Source: Clostridia bacterium
GTDB lineage: Bacteria; Bacillota; Clostridia; Christensenellales; CAG-138
Length of the DNA: 19,428 nt
Direction of reading: 5' to 3'
Assembly (NCBI GenBank): GCA_016296415.1
Contig: JAEDJH010000028.1
Span: forward strand, 1-19,428
A program made the position numbers and the translations under genes. The notes below the pieces were generated by a model. It searched no databases. It was not told where the DNA came from and saw nothing but the letters and a program-made list of their open reading frames with translations. Of this stretch, positions 8,273-14,934 are shown piece after piece. The stretch's first letter is position 1. Each line of letters begins with the position of its first letter.

Positions 8273-8875
8273 ATGACGAATAATAATATGGCGTTTATCG
8301 AAGGCAGGGTCGTAACGGAACCGATCTGTGACCACTGTTTATATGGAGAGATGTTTTATTCTGTAAAGGTGGAAGTCGCAAGGTTAAGCGGCACCGTTGA
8401 CAGCATACCCGTAACATTGCCCGGGCGACTTTTGCACAGACATCCCGTCATGGTGGGGGACTTTGTCGGCATATCGGGTGAACTCAGATCGTATAACAAG
8501 CAGATAGACAGGAAAAATCGCCTCATTCTGACCGTATTTGCCAAAAGCATCGTAGTGTCCGGTGAGATGGACAGCCGAAATGAGGTGATGCTTACCGGCT
8601 TTGTATGCAAGCCTGTTATGTACAGAAAAACGCCGTTTGCAAGGGAGATAGCGGACGTGCTGATTGCGGTGAACAGGGATTATGGCAAGTCGGATTATAT
8701 TCCGTGCATCGCATGGGGAAAAAACGCAAGAGCGGCAAACGGTTTTACGGTCGGTGACGGCGTTGAAATTTGCGGAAGATTCCAAAGCCGTATTTATCAA
8801 AAGCTGACAGAGGACGGAAGAACGGTACAGAGGACGGCATACGAGGTTTCGTGTACCACTATAGAGCGAATTTGA
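8273..8875 (+). CDS. SSB-like protein with two OB folds
   Basis: This 200-aa protein appears to be two single-strand DNA-binding OB folds in tandem. The second half (about 102-199) is a clear SSB domain: VMLTGFVCKPV, LIAVNRDYGKSDYIPCIAWGK (130-150), GDGVEICGRFQSRIYQ (161-176), then a last strand YEVSCTTIERI. The first half (6-98) has the same layout but is more diverged: FIEGRVV, VEVARLSGTVDSIPVTLPG, VGDFVGISGELRSYNK, ILTVFAKSIVV. Classic SSB has one OB fold plus a flexible tail ending in an acidic tip (DDDIPF type) that recruits partner proteins. Here the protein ends right after the second fold, with no tail. ATG 8273 follows CGGAGG. It is flanked by parC and a metabolic hydrolase and is probably its own transcription unit. 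It might be a second SSB with a special role or a structural variant of the lineage. Confidence 0.82.
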   Translation: MTNNNMAFIEGRVVTEPICDHCLYGEMFYSVKVEVARLSGTVDSIPVTLPGRLLHRHPVMVGDFVGISGELRSYNKQIDRKNRLILTVFAKSIVVSGEMDSRNEVMLTGFVCKPVMYRKTPFAREIADVLIAVNRDYGKSDYIPCIAWGKNARAANGFTVGDGVEICGRFQSRIYQKLTEDGRTVQRTAYEVSCTTIERI

Positions 8876-8882
8876 GGGTGAA

Positions 8883-8912
8883 TTGACAAAATATATCGGG
8901 GCGTGCTATCAT
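8883..8912 (+). promoter_or_regulatory. Sigma-A promoter of the FAH-rqcH operon
   Basis: A perfect TTGACA (8883-8888), an 18-nt spacer, then TATCAT (8907-8912). The start point would be near 8919. It begins 8 nt after the SSB-like stop codon. Confidence 0.75.
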
Positions 8913-8942
8913 TCAAGCATAACATCATGGAGGAGATTTACC

Positions 8943-9701
8943 ATGAAAATATGCAGATTCAGTTATGAAAACAGGTCGGAGTACGGCATTATTGAGGGTG
9001 GAATGATTTACCCCGTCAACGGACTGCCCTACGACAAAATCGAAAAGGACGGCAGGTGCATACCGCTCGAATCCGTAAGACTGCTTGCGCCGTGCGAACC
9101 GACGAAAATCGTCGCAATAGGCAAAAACTATGCCGCACATGCCGCCGAGATGAAGGAAGGGCAGCCGGAGGAGCCGCTTCTGTTCCTGAAGCCCAACACC
9201 TGCGTTGTGGGACATGAGGATGAGGTCGTTTACCCCAGCCTTAGCAAACGCCTCGACTATGAGGGAGAACTCGGCGTAGTTATCGGCAAAAAGTGCCGCA
9301 ACGTTACGCCCGAGCAGGTAAACGACGTTATATTCGGCTACACCTGCCTTAACGATGTTACCGCAAGGGATATTCAAAAAGGGGACATGCAGTGGACCCG
9401 GGGAAAGGGCTTTGACACTTTCTGCCCCATCGGACCGCATATCGAAACCGAGCTTGACGCCTCCTGCCTGAAGATAGAAACGAGATTGAACGGCGAAACC
9501 AAACAAAGCTCGTTTACCAATATGATGACGCATGACATAGCAAAGCAGATTTGCTACATCACGCAGGTTATGACCCTTTTGCCCGGCGACGTCATTGCAA
9601 CGGGTACTCCCGAGGGCATAGGCAGTATGCAGATCGGCGACGTTGTCGAGGTGGAGCTTGAGGGCATAGGCGTACTGAGGAATCACATCGTCGGAGACTG
9701 A
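8943..9701 (+). CDS. Fumarylacetoacetate hydrolase (FAH) family protein
   Basis: This 252-aa cytoplasmic enzyme belongs to the FAH superfamily, which holds acylpyruvate hydrolases, decarboxylases/isomerases of dioxo acids and oxaloacetate tautomerases. Visible are GKNYAAHAAEM (60-70), the metal site DYEGELGVVIGK (105-116, with E107 and E109), D138 in LNDVTARDIQ, KGFDTFCPIGP (155-165) and TGTPEGIG (220-227). The substrate cannot be told from sequence, and no catabolic neighbours are present. That makes housekeeping use such as oxaloacetate enol clean-up at least as likely as aromatic degradation. ATG 8943 follows GGAGGAG at 8931-8937. An upstream in-frame ATG at 8883 is rejected because it overlaps the -35 box. 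The stop and the rqcH start share one base (TGATG). Confidence 0.92.
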   Translation: MKICRFSYENRSEYGIIEGGMIYPVNGLPYDKIEKDGRCIPLESVRLLAPCEPTKIVAIGKNYAAHAAEMKEGQPEEPLLFLKPNTCVVGHEDEVVYPSLSKRLDYEGELGVVIGKKCRNVTPEQVNDVIFGYTCLNDVTARDIQKGDMQWTRGKGFDTFCPIGPHIETELDASCLKIETRLNGETKQSSFTNMMTHDIAKQICYITQVMTLLPGDVIATGTPEGIGSMQIGDVVEVELEGIGVLRNHIVGD

Positions 9702-11395
9702 TGGACGGCTTGACCTTGGCTTCCGTTGCGGCGGAGGTAAGAAAACTTACAGGCGGCAGAGTGGAGAAGGTGCAGCAGCCCGAAAGGGATATGCTGCTGC
9801 TTTCCATACACAAAAACGGGCAGGGGTACAAGCTGCTTCTATCCGTTTCTGCGGACAATGGGCGGATACAGATAACCTCAAAAAAATACGAAAACCCCGT
9901 CAATGCTCCAATGTTCTGCATGCTCATGAGGAAAAGACTGAGCGGTGCAAAGCTTGTTTCGGTTGAGCAGCCGATGCTAGACAGGCGTGTGGTCTTAAGC
10001 TTTTCCGCATACAATGAGCTTGGGGACAATGTGGTTTACTCGGTTATCTGCGAGATAATGGGCAAGCATTCAAACATTATCTTTGTCAACGAAAACGGCG
10101 TTGTGATAGATGCAATAAAAAGGATAGACGAAAGCATTTCAAACCGTGTTGTTCTTCCGGGAATGCCCTACGAGCCGCCAAAAACGCAGACCAAGCTCGA
10201 TCCGCGAGAGGCGGACGAGGCGGACTTTTTAAGCGTACTGAGCCAAAACGCGAGCGCCCATTCTGCACTCAGCAGGGCGTATTTCGGTCTTTCGCCGAGG
10301 GTGGCGGAGATGCTCATAGATTCTTTCGGCAAGCGCAGCCTTGAGGAGACTGCGTCCCGCCTGTTCGCTTTTTATCGTGATGTGCGTCGGGATGTTTTCC
10401 AAAACTCGGCGGATACGGATGCGGACGGTAACATACAGAACGTATATCCCTTCGATTACGGCTTGACAAAGGTGACCGACATCAATGCGGCGCTGGACAA
10501 GATGTATGAGCTGAAGGATCAAAGCGAGCATATCAAGCGCAAATACGGTGCGGTGAAAAAGGTGGTTTCAAACAATATCGCAAGATGCGAGCGCCGGCTG
10601 GGAGCGCTGCAGGCCGCCGTGCCGAGCGACGGCGAGCTTGAGACGATGCGCCGTTACGGCGAGCTGCTTACGGCAAATCTTTTCAAGCTGAGGTCGAATG
10701 CCGGCGAGGCGGTATTGACCGATTACTATTCCCCGGGGATGGAAACGGTCAAGATACCGCTTGACATCAAAAAAACTCCCGCCGACAATGCAAAGGAATA
10801 TTTCAGGGAGTACCGCAAGGGAAAAACCGCACAGCGCATCGGATCGGAGCAGATAGCCAAAACGCTTGAGGAGCTGGAGTATCTTGAAACGCTTGATGAG
10901 AGCCTTGAATGCTGTGAAAGCTCGCAGGATGTGCAGGAGATCACACGGGAGCTGACCGAGCAGGGGTATATAAAGGATAAGAATAAAACCCCTAAAAAGC
11001 GCAAGCAGGCCGAAACCTTGCCGCCGATGCTGTTTGCTGCCGATGACGGCACCGAGATATTGGTCGGAAAAAACAACAGGCAAAACGATGAGCTTACTCT
11101 GCGCACTGCGGCAAAGTCCGATTGGTGGCTGCACGTAAAGGATATGCCGGGTTCGCACGTTATCGTGAGATGCCGGGAGGAGCTTTCAAGCGAGCTGCTG
11201 CTTATCGCTGCAAACCTGGCCGCATGCTACAGCAAGGCAAAAAACGGCGAAAACGTCCCCGTTGATTACACAAGGGTCAGATATGTCAAAAAGCCCGCGG
11301 GGGCAAAGCCGGGAATGGTTATTTATACAAACCAAAGCACCGTTTTCGTAACGCCAAACCAAAAGGAAGCGGCAAAGCACAGAAAACGCATATAA
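9701..11395 (+). CDS. rqcH: Ribosome rescue factor RqcH (NFACT / FbpA family)
   Basis: RqcH binds 50S subunits blocked by peptidyl-tRNA and adds C-terminal alanine tails that mark the stalled chain for degradation. The same family was earlier annotated as fibronectin-binding protein FbpA. The 564-aa protein has the NFACT-N domain (about 1-180) with LDRRVVLSF (D94 and R95, the DR pair needed for tRNA handling) and EIMGKHSNIIF (118-128). Helix-hairpin-helix (about 185-270) and coiled-coil (about 275-430) regions follow, then a basic linker (KTPKKRKQ) and the NFACT-R domain (about 445-550) with DWWLHVKDMPGSHVIV (474-489). All expected domains are present. It overlaps the FAH stop by one base and has no strong ribosome site of its own, so its translation probably depends on coupling to FAH. 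No terminator is visible before the GerM gene. Confidence 0.93.
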   Translation: MDGLTLASVAAEVRKLTGGRVEKVQQPERDMLLLSIHKNGQGYKLLLSVSADNGRIQITSKKYENPVNAPMFCMLMRKRLSGAKLVSVEQPMLDRRVVLSFSAYNELGDNVVYSVICEIMGKHSNIIFVNENGVVIDAIKRIDESISNRVVLPGMPYEPPKTQTKLDPREADEADFLSVLSQNASAHSALSRAYFGLSPRVAEMLIDSFGKRSLEETASRLFAFYRDVRRDVFQNSADTDADGNIQNVYPFDYGLTKVTDINAALDKMYELKDQSEHIKRKYGAVKKVVSNNIARCERRLGALQAAVPSDGELETMRRYGELLTANLFKLRSNAGEAVLTDYYSPGMETVKIPLDIKKTPADNAKEYFREYRKGKTAQRIGSEQIAKTLEELEYLETLDESLECCESSQDVQEITRELTEQGYIKDKNKTPKKRKQAETLPPMLFAADDGTEILVGKNNRQNDELTLRTAAKSDWWLHVKDMPGSHVIVRCREELSSELLLIAANLAACYSKAKNGENVPVDYTRVRYVKKPAGAKPGMVIYTNQSTVFVTPNQKEAAKHRKRI

Positions 11396-11418
11396 TGCGC
11401 ATTTACGGCATTTTATCC

Positions 11419-11447
11419 CTTTGAAGCGAATATGATTGTCATATAAC
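11419..11447 (+). promoter_or_regulatory. Possible promoter upstream of the GerM-like gene
   Basis: TATAAC (11442-11447) is preceded by a weak CTTTGA-like -35 at 11419-11424, spacer 17. The site is AT-rich and close to the ribosome site (GAGGAGGG, 11451-11458), so this is a weak call. I could not fit a convincing mother-cell (sigma E) motif. Confidence 0.25.
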
Positions 11448-11465
11448 GCTGAGGAGGGATTTTTT

Positions 11466-12428
11466 ATGTTAAAAAAAATGATATGTATTTTGCTGACGGC
11501 GGCGATGCTTTTGGCTGTGTCCGCCTGCGGCACGCAGGATATGCCGAACGAGAATGAGCAGGCGGAATATACGGACTACACCGAACAGGCGGTGTTCTCC
11601 CAAACGGGATGGAGAAATACCGTTGTGTATCTGGTAAGCGACGATGGCTTCATAGTGCCGGTCATGAAAAGGATACCATGGGAGGAGGGGATCGCCCGGG
11701 CGGCGATTGAACAGCTTATAGCAACGGATGAAAATTTGCTTGAAACCGCAAAAAGGGGGCTTAACCCGACCGTTCCGAACGGGACGGAGGTTGAAATAAG
11801 CATAAAAGACGGCTGTGCCACGGCAAACCTTTTGAATTTTGAGCAGCTGTCAACGGCGGAGCAGGAGAAAAATATGCTTGTTTCCATAGTGAATACATTG
11901 ACGGAGTTTGAAAGCATAGATAGGGTAACGGTTAAGGTGAACGGCAAATCCGGAAAGCTGGCAAACGGCACGGAGCTTCCCGAGGAGCTTTCGAGGCTTC
12001 CGCTGAATATCAGTGAAACCGTTGAAGCCTCTGCGTCGGGCGATACGAAGCCCGTCACACTGTTTTTCGCCAACGAATCATGCAGCCTGAACATACCGAT
12101 CACACGCTATATGAGTGAGCCGACATTTGAAAAGGCGGTAATGGCCCTGCTTGCGGGTGATAGCAATGAAGAAGTAAAGTGCTGCTTTCCCGAGGGTACG
12201 GTGCTGATAAGTGCGGAAATATCGAACAATACCGCAACGGTAAATCTCAGCTCGGATTTTAATTCGGTCGAGTTTTCTCCCGGGGTGGATATTGCCGCAT
12301 ACGAAACGCTGTTCCTCACCGCCTGCGGCTTTGGGGAGATAAGCGAGCTTGTATTGCTTGTGGACGGCATGGAATTTTCAAAGTTTTCCTCGGAAACGGT
12401 GCCTCCGAAATATGTAAACGAGTTTTAG
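11466..12428 (+). CDS. GerM-like lipoprotein with two GerMN domains
   Basis: This is a 320-aa secreted lipoprotein. MLKK starts a short basic segment, a hydrophobic stretch follows, and the lipobox VSAC gives lipidated Cys21. Two copies of the GerMN (sporulation and germination) fold follow, about 48-165 and 195-308. Both carry the pattern of a hydrophobic strand, an EKAV/IARAAIEQL helix, a loop with PNGT or PEGT, a TATVNLSSDF-type strand and a closing strand (VTVKVNG or LVLLVDG). B. subtilis GerM has the same double-domain lipoprotein layout, is made in the mother cell and helps forespore-mother cell contacts and germination. The start at 11466 follows GAGGAGGG; an in-frame ATG ten codons upstream is rejected because the ribosome site and signal peptide point to 11466. 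The exact role here is inferred from the family. Confidence 0.88.
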   Translation: MLKKMICILLTAAMLLAVSACGTQDMPNENEQAEYTDYTEQAVFSQTGWRNTVVYLVSDDGFIVPVMKRIPWEEGIARAAIEQLIATDENLLETAKRGLNPTVPNGTEVEISIKDGCATANLLNFEQLSTAEQEKNMLVSIVNTLTEFESIDRVTVKVNGKSGKLANGTELPEELSRLPLNISETVEASASGDTKPVTLFFANESCSLNIPITRYMSEPTFEKAVMALLAGDSNEEVKCCFPEGTVLISAEISNNTATVNLSSDFNSVEFSPGVDIAAYETLFLTACGFGEISELVLLVDGMEFSKFSSETVPPKYVNEF

Positions 12429-12432
12429 CTGT

Positions 12433-12460
12433 TTGAATATTCCTGCGAAAATGTTATAAT
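12433..12460 (+). promoter_or_regulatory. Sigma-A promoter of the XTP/dITP pyrophosphatase gene
   Basis: TTGAAT (12433-12438), a 16-nt spacer, then a perfect TATAAT (12455-12460). The start codon is about 33 nt past the expected transcription start. Confidence 0.7.
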
Positions 12461-12499
12461 TACGGCACCAAAATAAACAAAAGAAAAGGCGGTTATGTT

Positions 12500-13093
12500 A
12501 TGAAGCTGGTAATAGCGTCCAACAACATGCATAAGGTCGAGGAGATAAAAAGCATCCTTGCCGGCAAATTTGAGGCAATATACTCACTTGGGGAGATGGG
12601 TATAGACATCGACGTGGTTGAGGATGGCGTAACGTTTGCAGAGAACGCCGCAAAAAAGGCGCATGAGATACTTGCGGTGTCGCCCGGGGACTGTGCGGTA
12701 ATCGCAGATGACAGCGGCCTGGAAGTGGATGCTCTCGGCGGAGCCCCGGGAGTTTACAGCGCACGCTTTGCGGGCGAGGGACACGATGACAAGCTGAACA
12801 ATAAAAAGCTTCTTACGCTGCTTGACGGACTTGAGTTTGAAAAGCGCACGGGAAGGTTCGTCTGCGCTATGGTGCTTGCTGCCAGAGGCAGGGAGGATAT
12901 TGTTTCGCTTGGCATTGCGGACGGCAAGATACTTACCGCCGAAAAGGGCATGGGCGGCTTCGGATACGACCCGCTTTTCCTCTATGAGCCGCTTTCAAAG
13001 ACGTTTGCCGAGCTTTCGGCAGATGAAAAAAACGCCATAAGCCACAGGCGCAAGGCACTCGAGGGAATTTTGGAAAAGCTTGCGAACATATAA
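12500..13093 (+). CDS. rdgB: XTP/dITP pyrophosphatase (RdgB/HAM1 family)
   Basis: This cytoplasmic house-cleaning enzyme removes non-canonical purine triphosphates (XTP, ITP, dITP) by releasing pyrophosphate, keeping them out of DNA and RNA. At 197 aa the length is typical. Motifs are SNNMHK (7-12), FAENAAKKA (46-54), ADDSGLEVDALGGAPGVYSA (69-88), MGGFGYDPLF (151-160) and SHRRKAL (181-187). The ribosome site is AAAGGCGG (12485-12492) with ATG at 12500. It has its own promoter and terminator, so it appears to be a single-gene unit. In many Bacillota the gene sits beside rph or a phosphodiesterase; here it lies between gerM and lonB. Confidence 0.96.
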   Translation: MKLVIASNNMHKVEEIKSILAGKFEAIYSLGEMGIDIDVVEDGVTFAENAAKKAHEILAVSPGDCAVIADDSGLEVDALGGAPGVYSARFAGEGHDDKLNNKKLLTLLDGLEFEKRTGRFVCAMVLAARGREDIVSLGIADGKILTAEKGMGGFGYDPLFLYEPLSKTFAELSADEKNAISHRRKALEGILEKLANI

Positions 13094-13107
13094 AACGGAT
13101 TTTTGAG

Positions 13108-13141
13108 CGGACGGCGATCGCTGCATCACCGTCTGTTTTTT
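13108..13141 (+). terminator. Intrinsic terminator after rdgB
   Basis: CGGACGG (13108-13114) pairs with CCGTCTG (13129-13135), and the stem continues with GAT/ATC after a mismatch. A run of six T follows. Confidence 0.85.
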
Positions 13142-13175
13142 ATGCCCGATTCTATTCGTACCGAATTTTTGAACG

Positions 13176-13206
13176 GAATTTTTTTGCCCCTGTACGGGCA
13201 ATAATA
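13176..13206 (+). promoter_or_regulatory. Possible forespore (sigma F/G-like) promoter of lonB
   Basis: GGCAATAATA (13197-13206) matches the B. subtilis sigma F -10 consensus GGNNANAHTR at every fixed position. A -35-like GAATT lies 16 nt upstream (13176-13180) but is only a partial match to the GYWTA/GHATR patterns. The start point would be about 13213, some 33 nt before the lonB ATG. B. subtilis lonB is known to be sigma F-dependent, which raises the prior. No good sigma-A promoter was found in this spacer. Confidence 0.4.
13184..13201. repeat. Perfect palindrome overlapping the putative lonB promoter
   Basis: TTGCCC and GGGCAA are perfect inverted arms around a 6-base centre (CTGTAC). The right arm overlaps the GG...A of the putative -10 box. 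It is not followed by a T-run on either strand, so it does not look like a terminator. An operator or an mRNA/DNA hairpin is possible. Confidence 0.4.
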
Positions 13207-13245
13207 GAACAATACAAAGCGTTTGATTTCGGAGCGAAACGGAAT

Positions 13246-14934
13246 ATGAATTGGATACTGATAATTTTGATTCAGGCGGCAGTGATGGGGCTACTTAGCT
13301 GGATTTTGTTTAAAAAGCAGCGCAGGGAGCTTGAGAAGCCGTCAAAGGTGACAAAACGGGAGCTGAATGCAAGCGAGCTTGCGGAGTTGAAAACGCAGAG
13401 AATGCGTTCGCTGACAATGCCGCTTACGGAGCTTTCAAGACCGATGCGCATGGACGATATAGTTGGACAAAGCACGGGTATTCGTGCGCTCAGGGCGGCG
13501 CTTACCGGCCCAAACCCACAGCACGTTATAATCTACGGGCCTCCTGGCATAGGAAAGACCTGTGCGGCAAGGCTCGTGCTTGAGGAGGCGAAGAAGAACC
13601 CCTGCTCACCGTTTGACGAAAATTCCGGCTTTATTGAGGTGGATGCAACGTGCGTAAGGTTCGACGAACGCTCCATAGCGGATCCGCTTATTGGTTCGGT
13701 ACATGACCCCATATATCAGGGTGCGGGTGCATACGGCTCGCTCGGAGTGCCGCAGCCCAAGCCCGGGGCGGTTACCCGTGCGCATTGCGGCGTGCTGTTT
13801 TTGGATGAGATAGGGGAGCTGCACCCTATACAGATGAACAAGCTGCTGAAGGTGCTGGAGGACAGATGCGTCTATTTTGACAGCGCATATTACTCCAAGG
13901 ACAATGCCAACATACCTGCATACGTGCACGATGTGTTCAAAAACGGACTCCCTGCCGACTTCAGACTTGTGGGCGCAACCACAAGGGCACCCGAGGAATT
14001 GCCCCAGGCACTGAGATCGCGCTGTGTCGAGATTTTTTTCAGATCTCTTGATAAAGCGGAGCTTGAGGAGATAGTGAAGGGGGCGGCCATGCGTGTGGGG
14101 TATGAGATAACGGAAAATGCGGTGAGCTGCTGTGCGGAATACTCCTCGTCGGGGCGTGATGCGATAAACATAATACAGCTTGCCGGAAGCACGGCATACC
14201 TTGACGGAAGAAGGCTCATATCGGAGGCGGATATAAATTGGGTGGCAAAGATCTGCCGCCACGAAAAGCGTACTCCATTTATGATAAGTGACAGCCAAAG
14301 CGTTGGTGTTGCTTACGGGCTGGGTGTTGCAAGTGACCTTTCAAAGGGCTTTTTGATGGAGATAGAGTGTACCGCAGAGAAAACGGGCAAGGGCATGGGC
14401 GATATGAAGATGCTCGGCATGATAGAGCAGGAGGAAATAAACGTGGGAAACAGACGCCTTATAAGGAAAAGCACCGTAAAGGCTTCAATAGATAATGTTA
14501 TGGCGGCGTTTTTGAAGCGATTCAACGTTGATTGCGGCGACTATGACATCCGATTCAATATTCCGGGAGGCATGCCCGTTGACGGGCCCAGCGCAGGCAT
14601 AGCGTTTGCAACCGCCCTTATGAGCGCAATTACCAAATTACCGCCGAGACCGCACACGGCATTGACCGGCGAAATAACGGCAAACGGAAAGGTAAGACCT
14701 ATAGGCGGAGTAGATGCGAAGCTTGAGGCGGCGAAGGAGGCGGGAGCAAGATATGCCATTATTCCCGCCGGCAATATGGACGAAAGCAAACGAAATCTTG
14801 CCATCGAGGTTACGGAGGCGGATGATATATGCGACGTTATGCGGTTCATGTTCGACGGCTTGGAGGGGGATGGAAAGAATACAGAGGTCATTGCGGCGAG
14901 GGCATGGAGGGCGGAAATTGGAACAACGGATTGA
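13246..14934 (+). CDS. lonB: ATP-dependent protease LonB (sporulation type)
   Basis: LonB is an AAA+ protease with a serine-lysine active site. The 562-aa length matches B. subtilis LonB (about 550), which works in the forespore. It has an N-terminal hydrophobic helix (about 3-22) that may anchor it, a short basic linker, and the AAA+ domain with YGPPGIGKT (97-105, Walker A), VLFLDEIGEL (183-192, Walker B) and LVGATTRAPEEL (241-252). The protease domain has VDGPSAGIA with Ser449 and GGVDAKLEAA with Lys492. All catalytic residues are intact. The ATG at 13246 has a weak, distant site (GGAG at 13231). The terminator before it isolates it from rdgB. Its last 17 nt overlap the next gene, with which it is probably co-translated. 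A clpX or lonA neighbour, common for lonB, is absent here. Confidence 0.94.
   Translation: MNWILIILIQAAVMGLLSWILFKKQRRELEKPSKVTKRELNASELAELKTQRMRSLTMPLTELSRPMRMDDIVGQSTGIRALRAALTGPNPQHVIIYGPPGIGKTCAARLVLEEAKKNPCSPFDENSGFIEVDATCVRFDERSIADPLIGSVHDPIYQGAGAYGSLGVPQPKPGAVTRAHCGVLFLDEIGELHPIQMNKLLKVLEDRCVYFDSAYYSKDNANIPAYVHDVFKNGLPADFRLVGATTRAPEELPQALRSRCVEIFFRSLDKAELEEIVKGAAMRVGYEITENAVSCCAEYSSSGRDAINIIQLAGSTAYLDGRRLISEADINWVAKICRHEKRTPFMISDSQSVGVAYGLGVASDLSKGFLMEIECTAEKTGKGMGDMKMLGMIEQEEINVGNRRLIRKSTVKASIDNVMAAFLKRFNVDCGDYDIRFNIPGGMPVDGPSAGIAFATALMSAITKLPPRPHTALTGEITANGKVRPIGGVDAKLEAAKEAGARYAIIPAGNMDESKRNLAIEVTEADDICDVMRFMFDGLEGDGKNTEVIAARAWRAEIGTTD

Noticed and set aside
8883..8942. 20-codon N-terminal extension of the FAH protein
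   Set aside because: It begins at the -35 box of a strong promoter, so the transcript would not contain it; the GGAGGAG site marks ATG 8943.
11427..11448. CATATAAC before the GerM-like gene as a sigma E promoter
   Set aside because: Two -10 positions differ from CATACANT and no ATATT-like -35 lies at the right distance.
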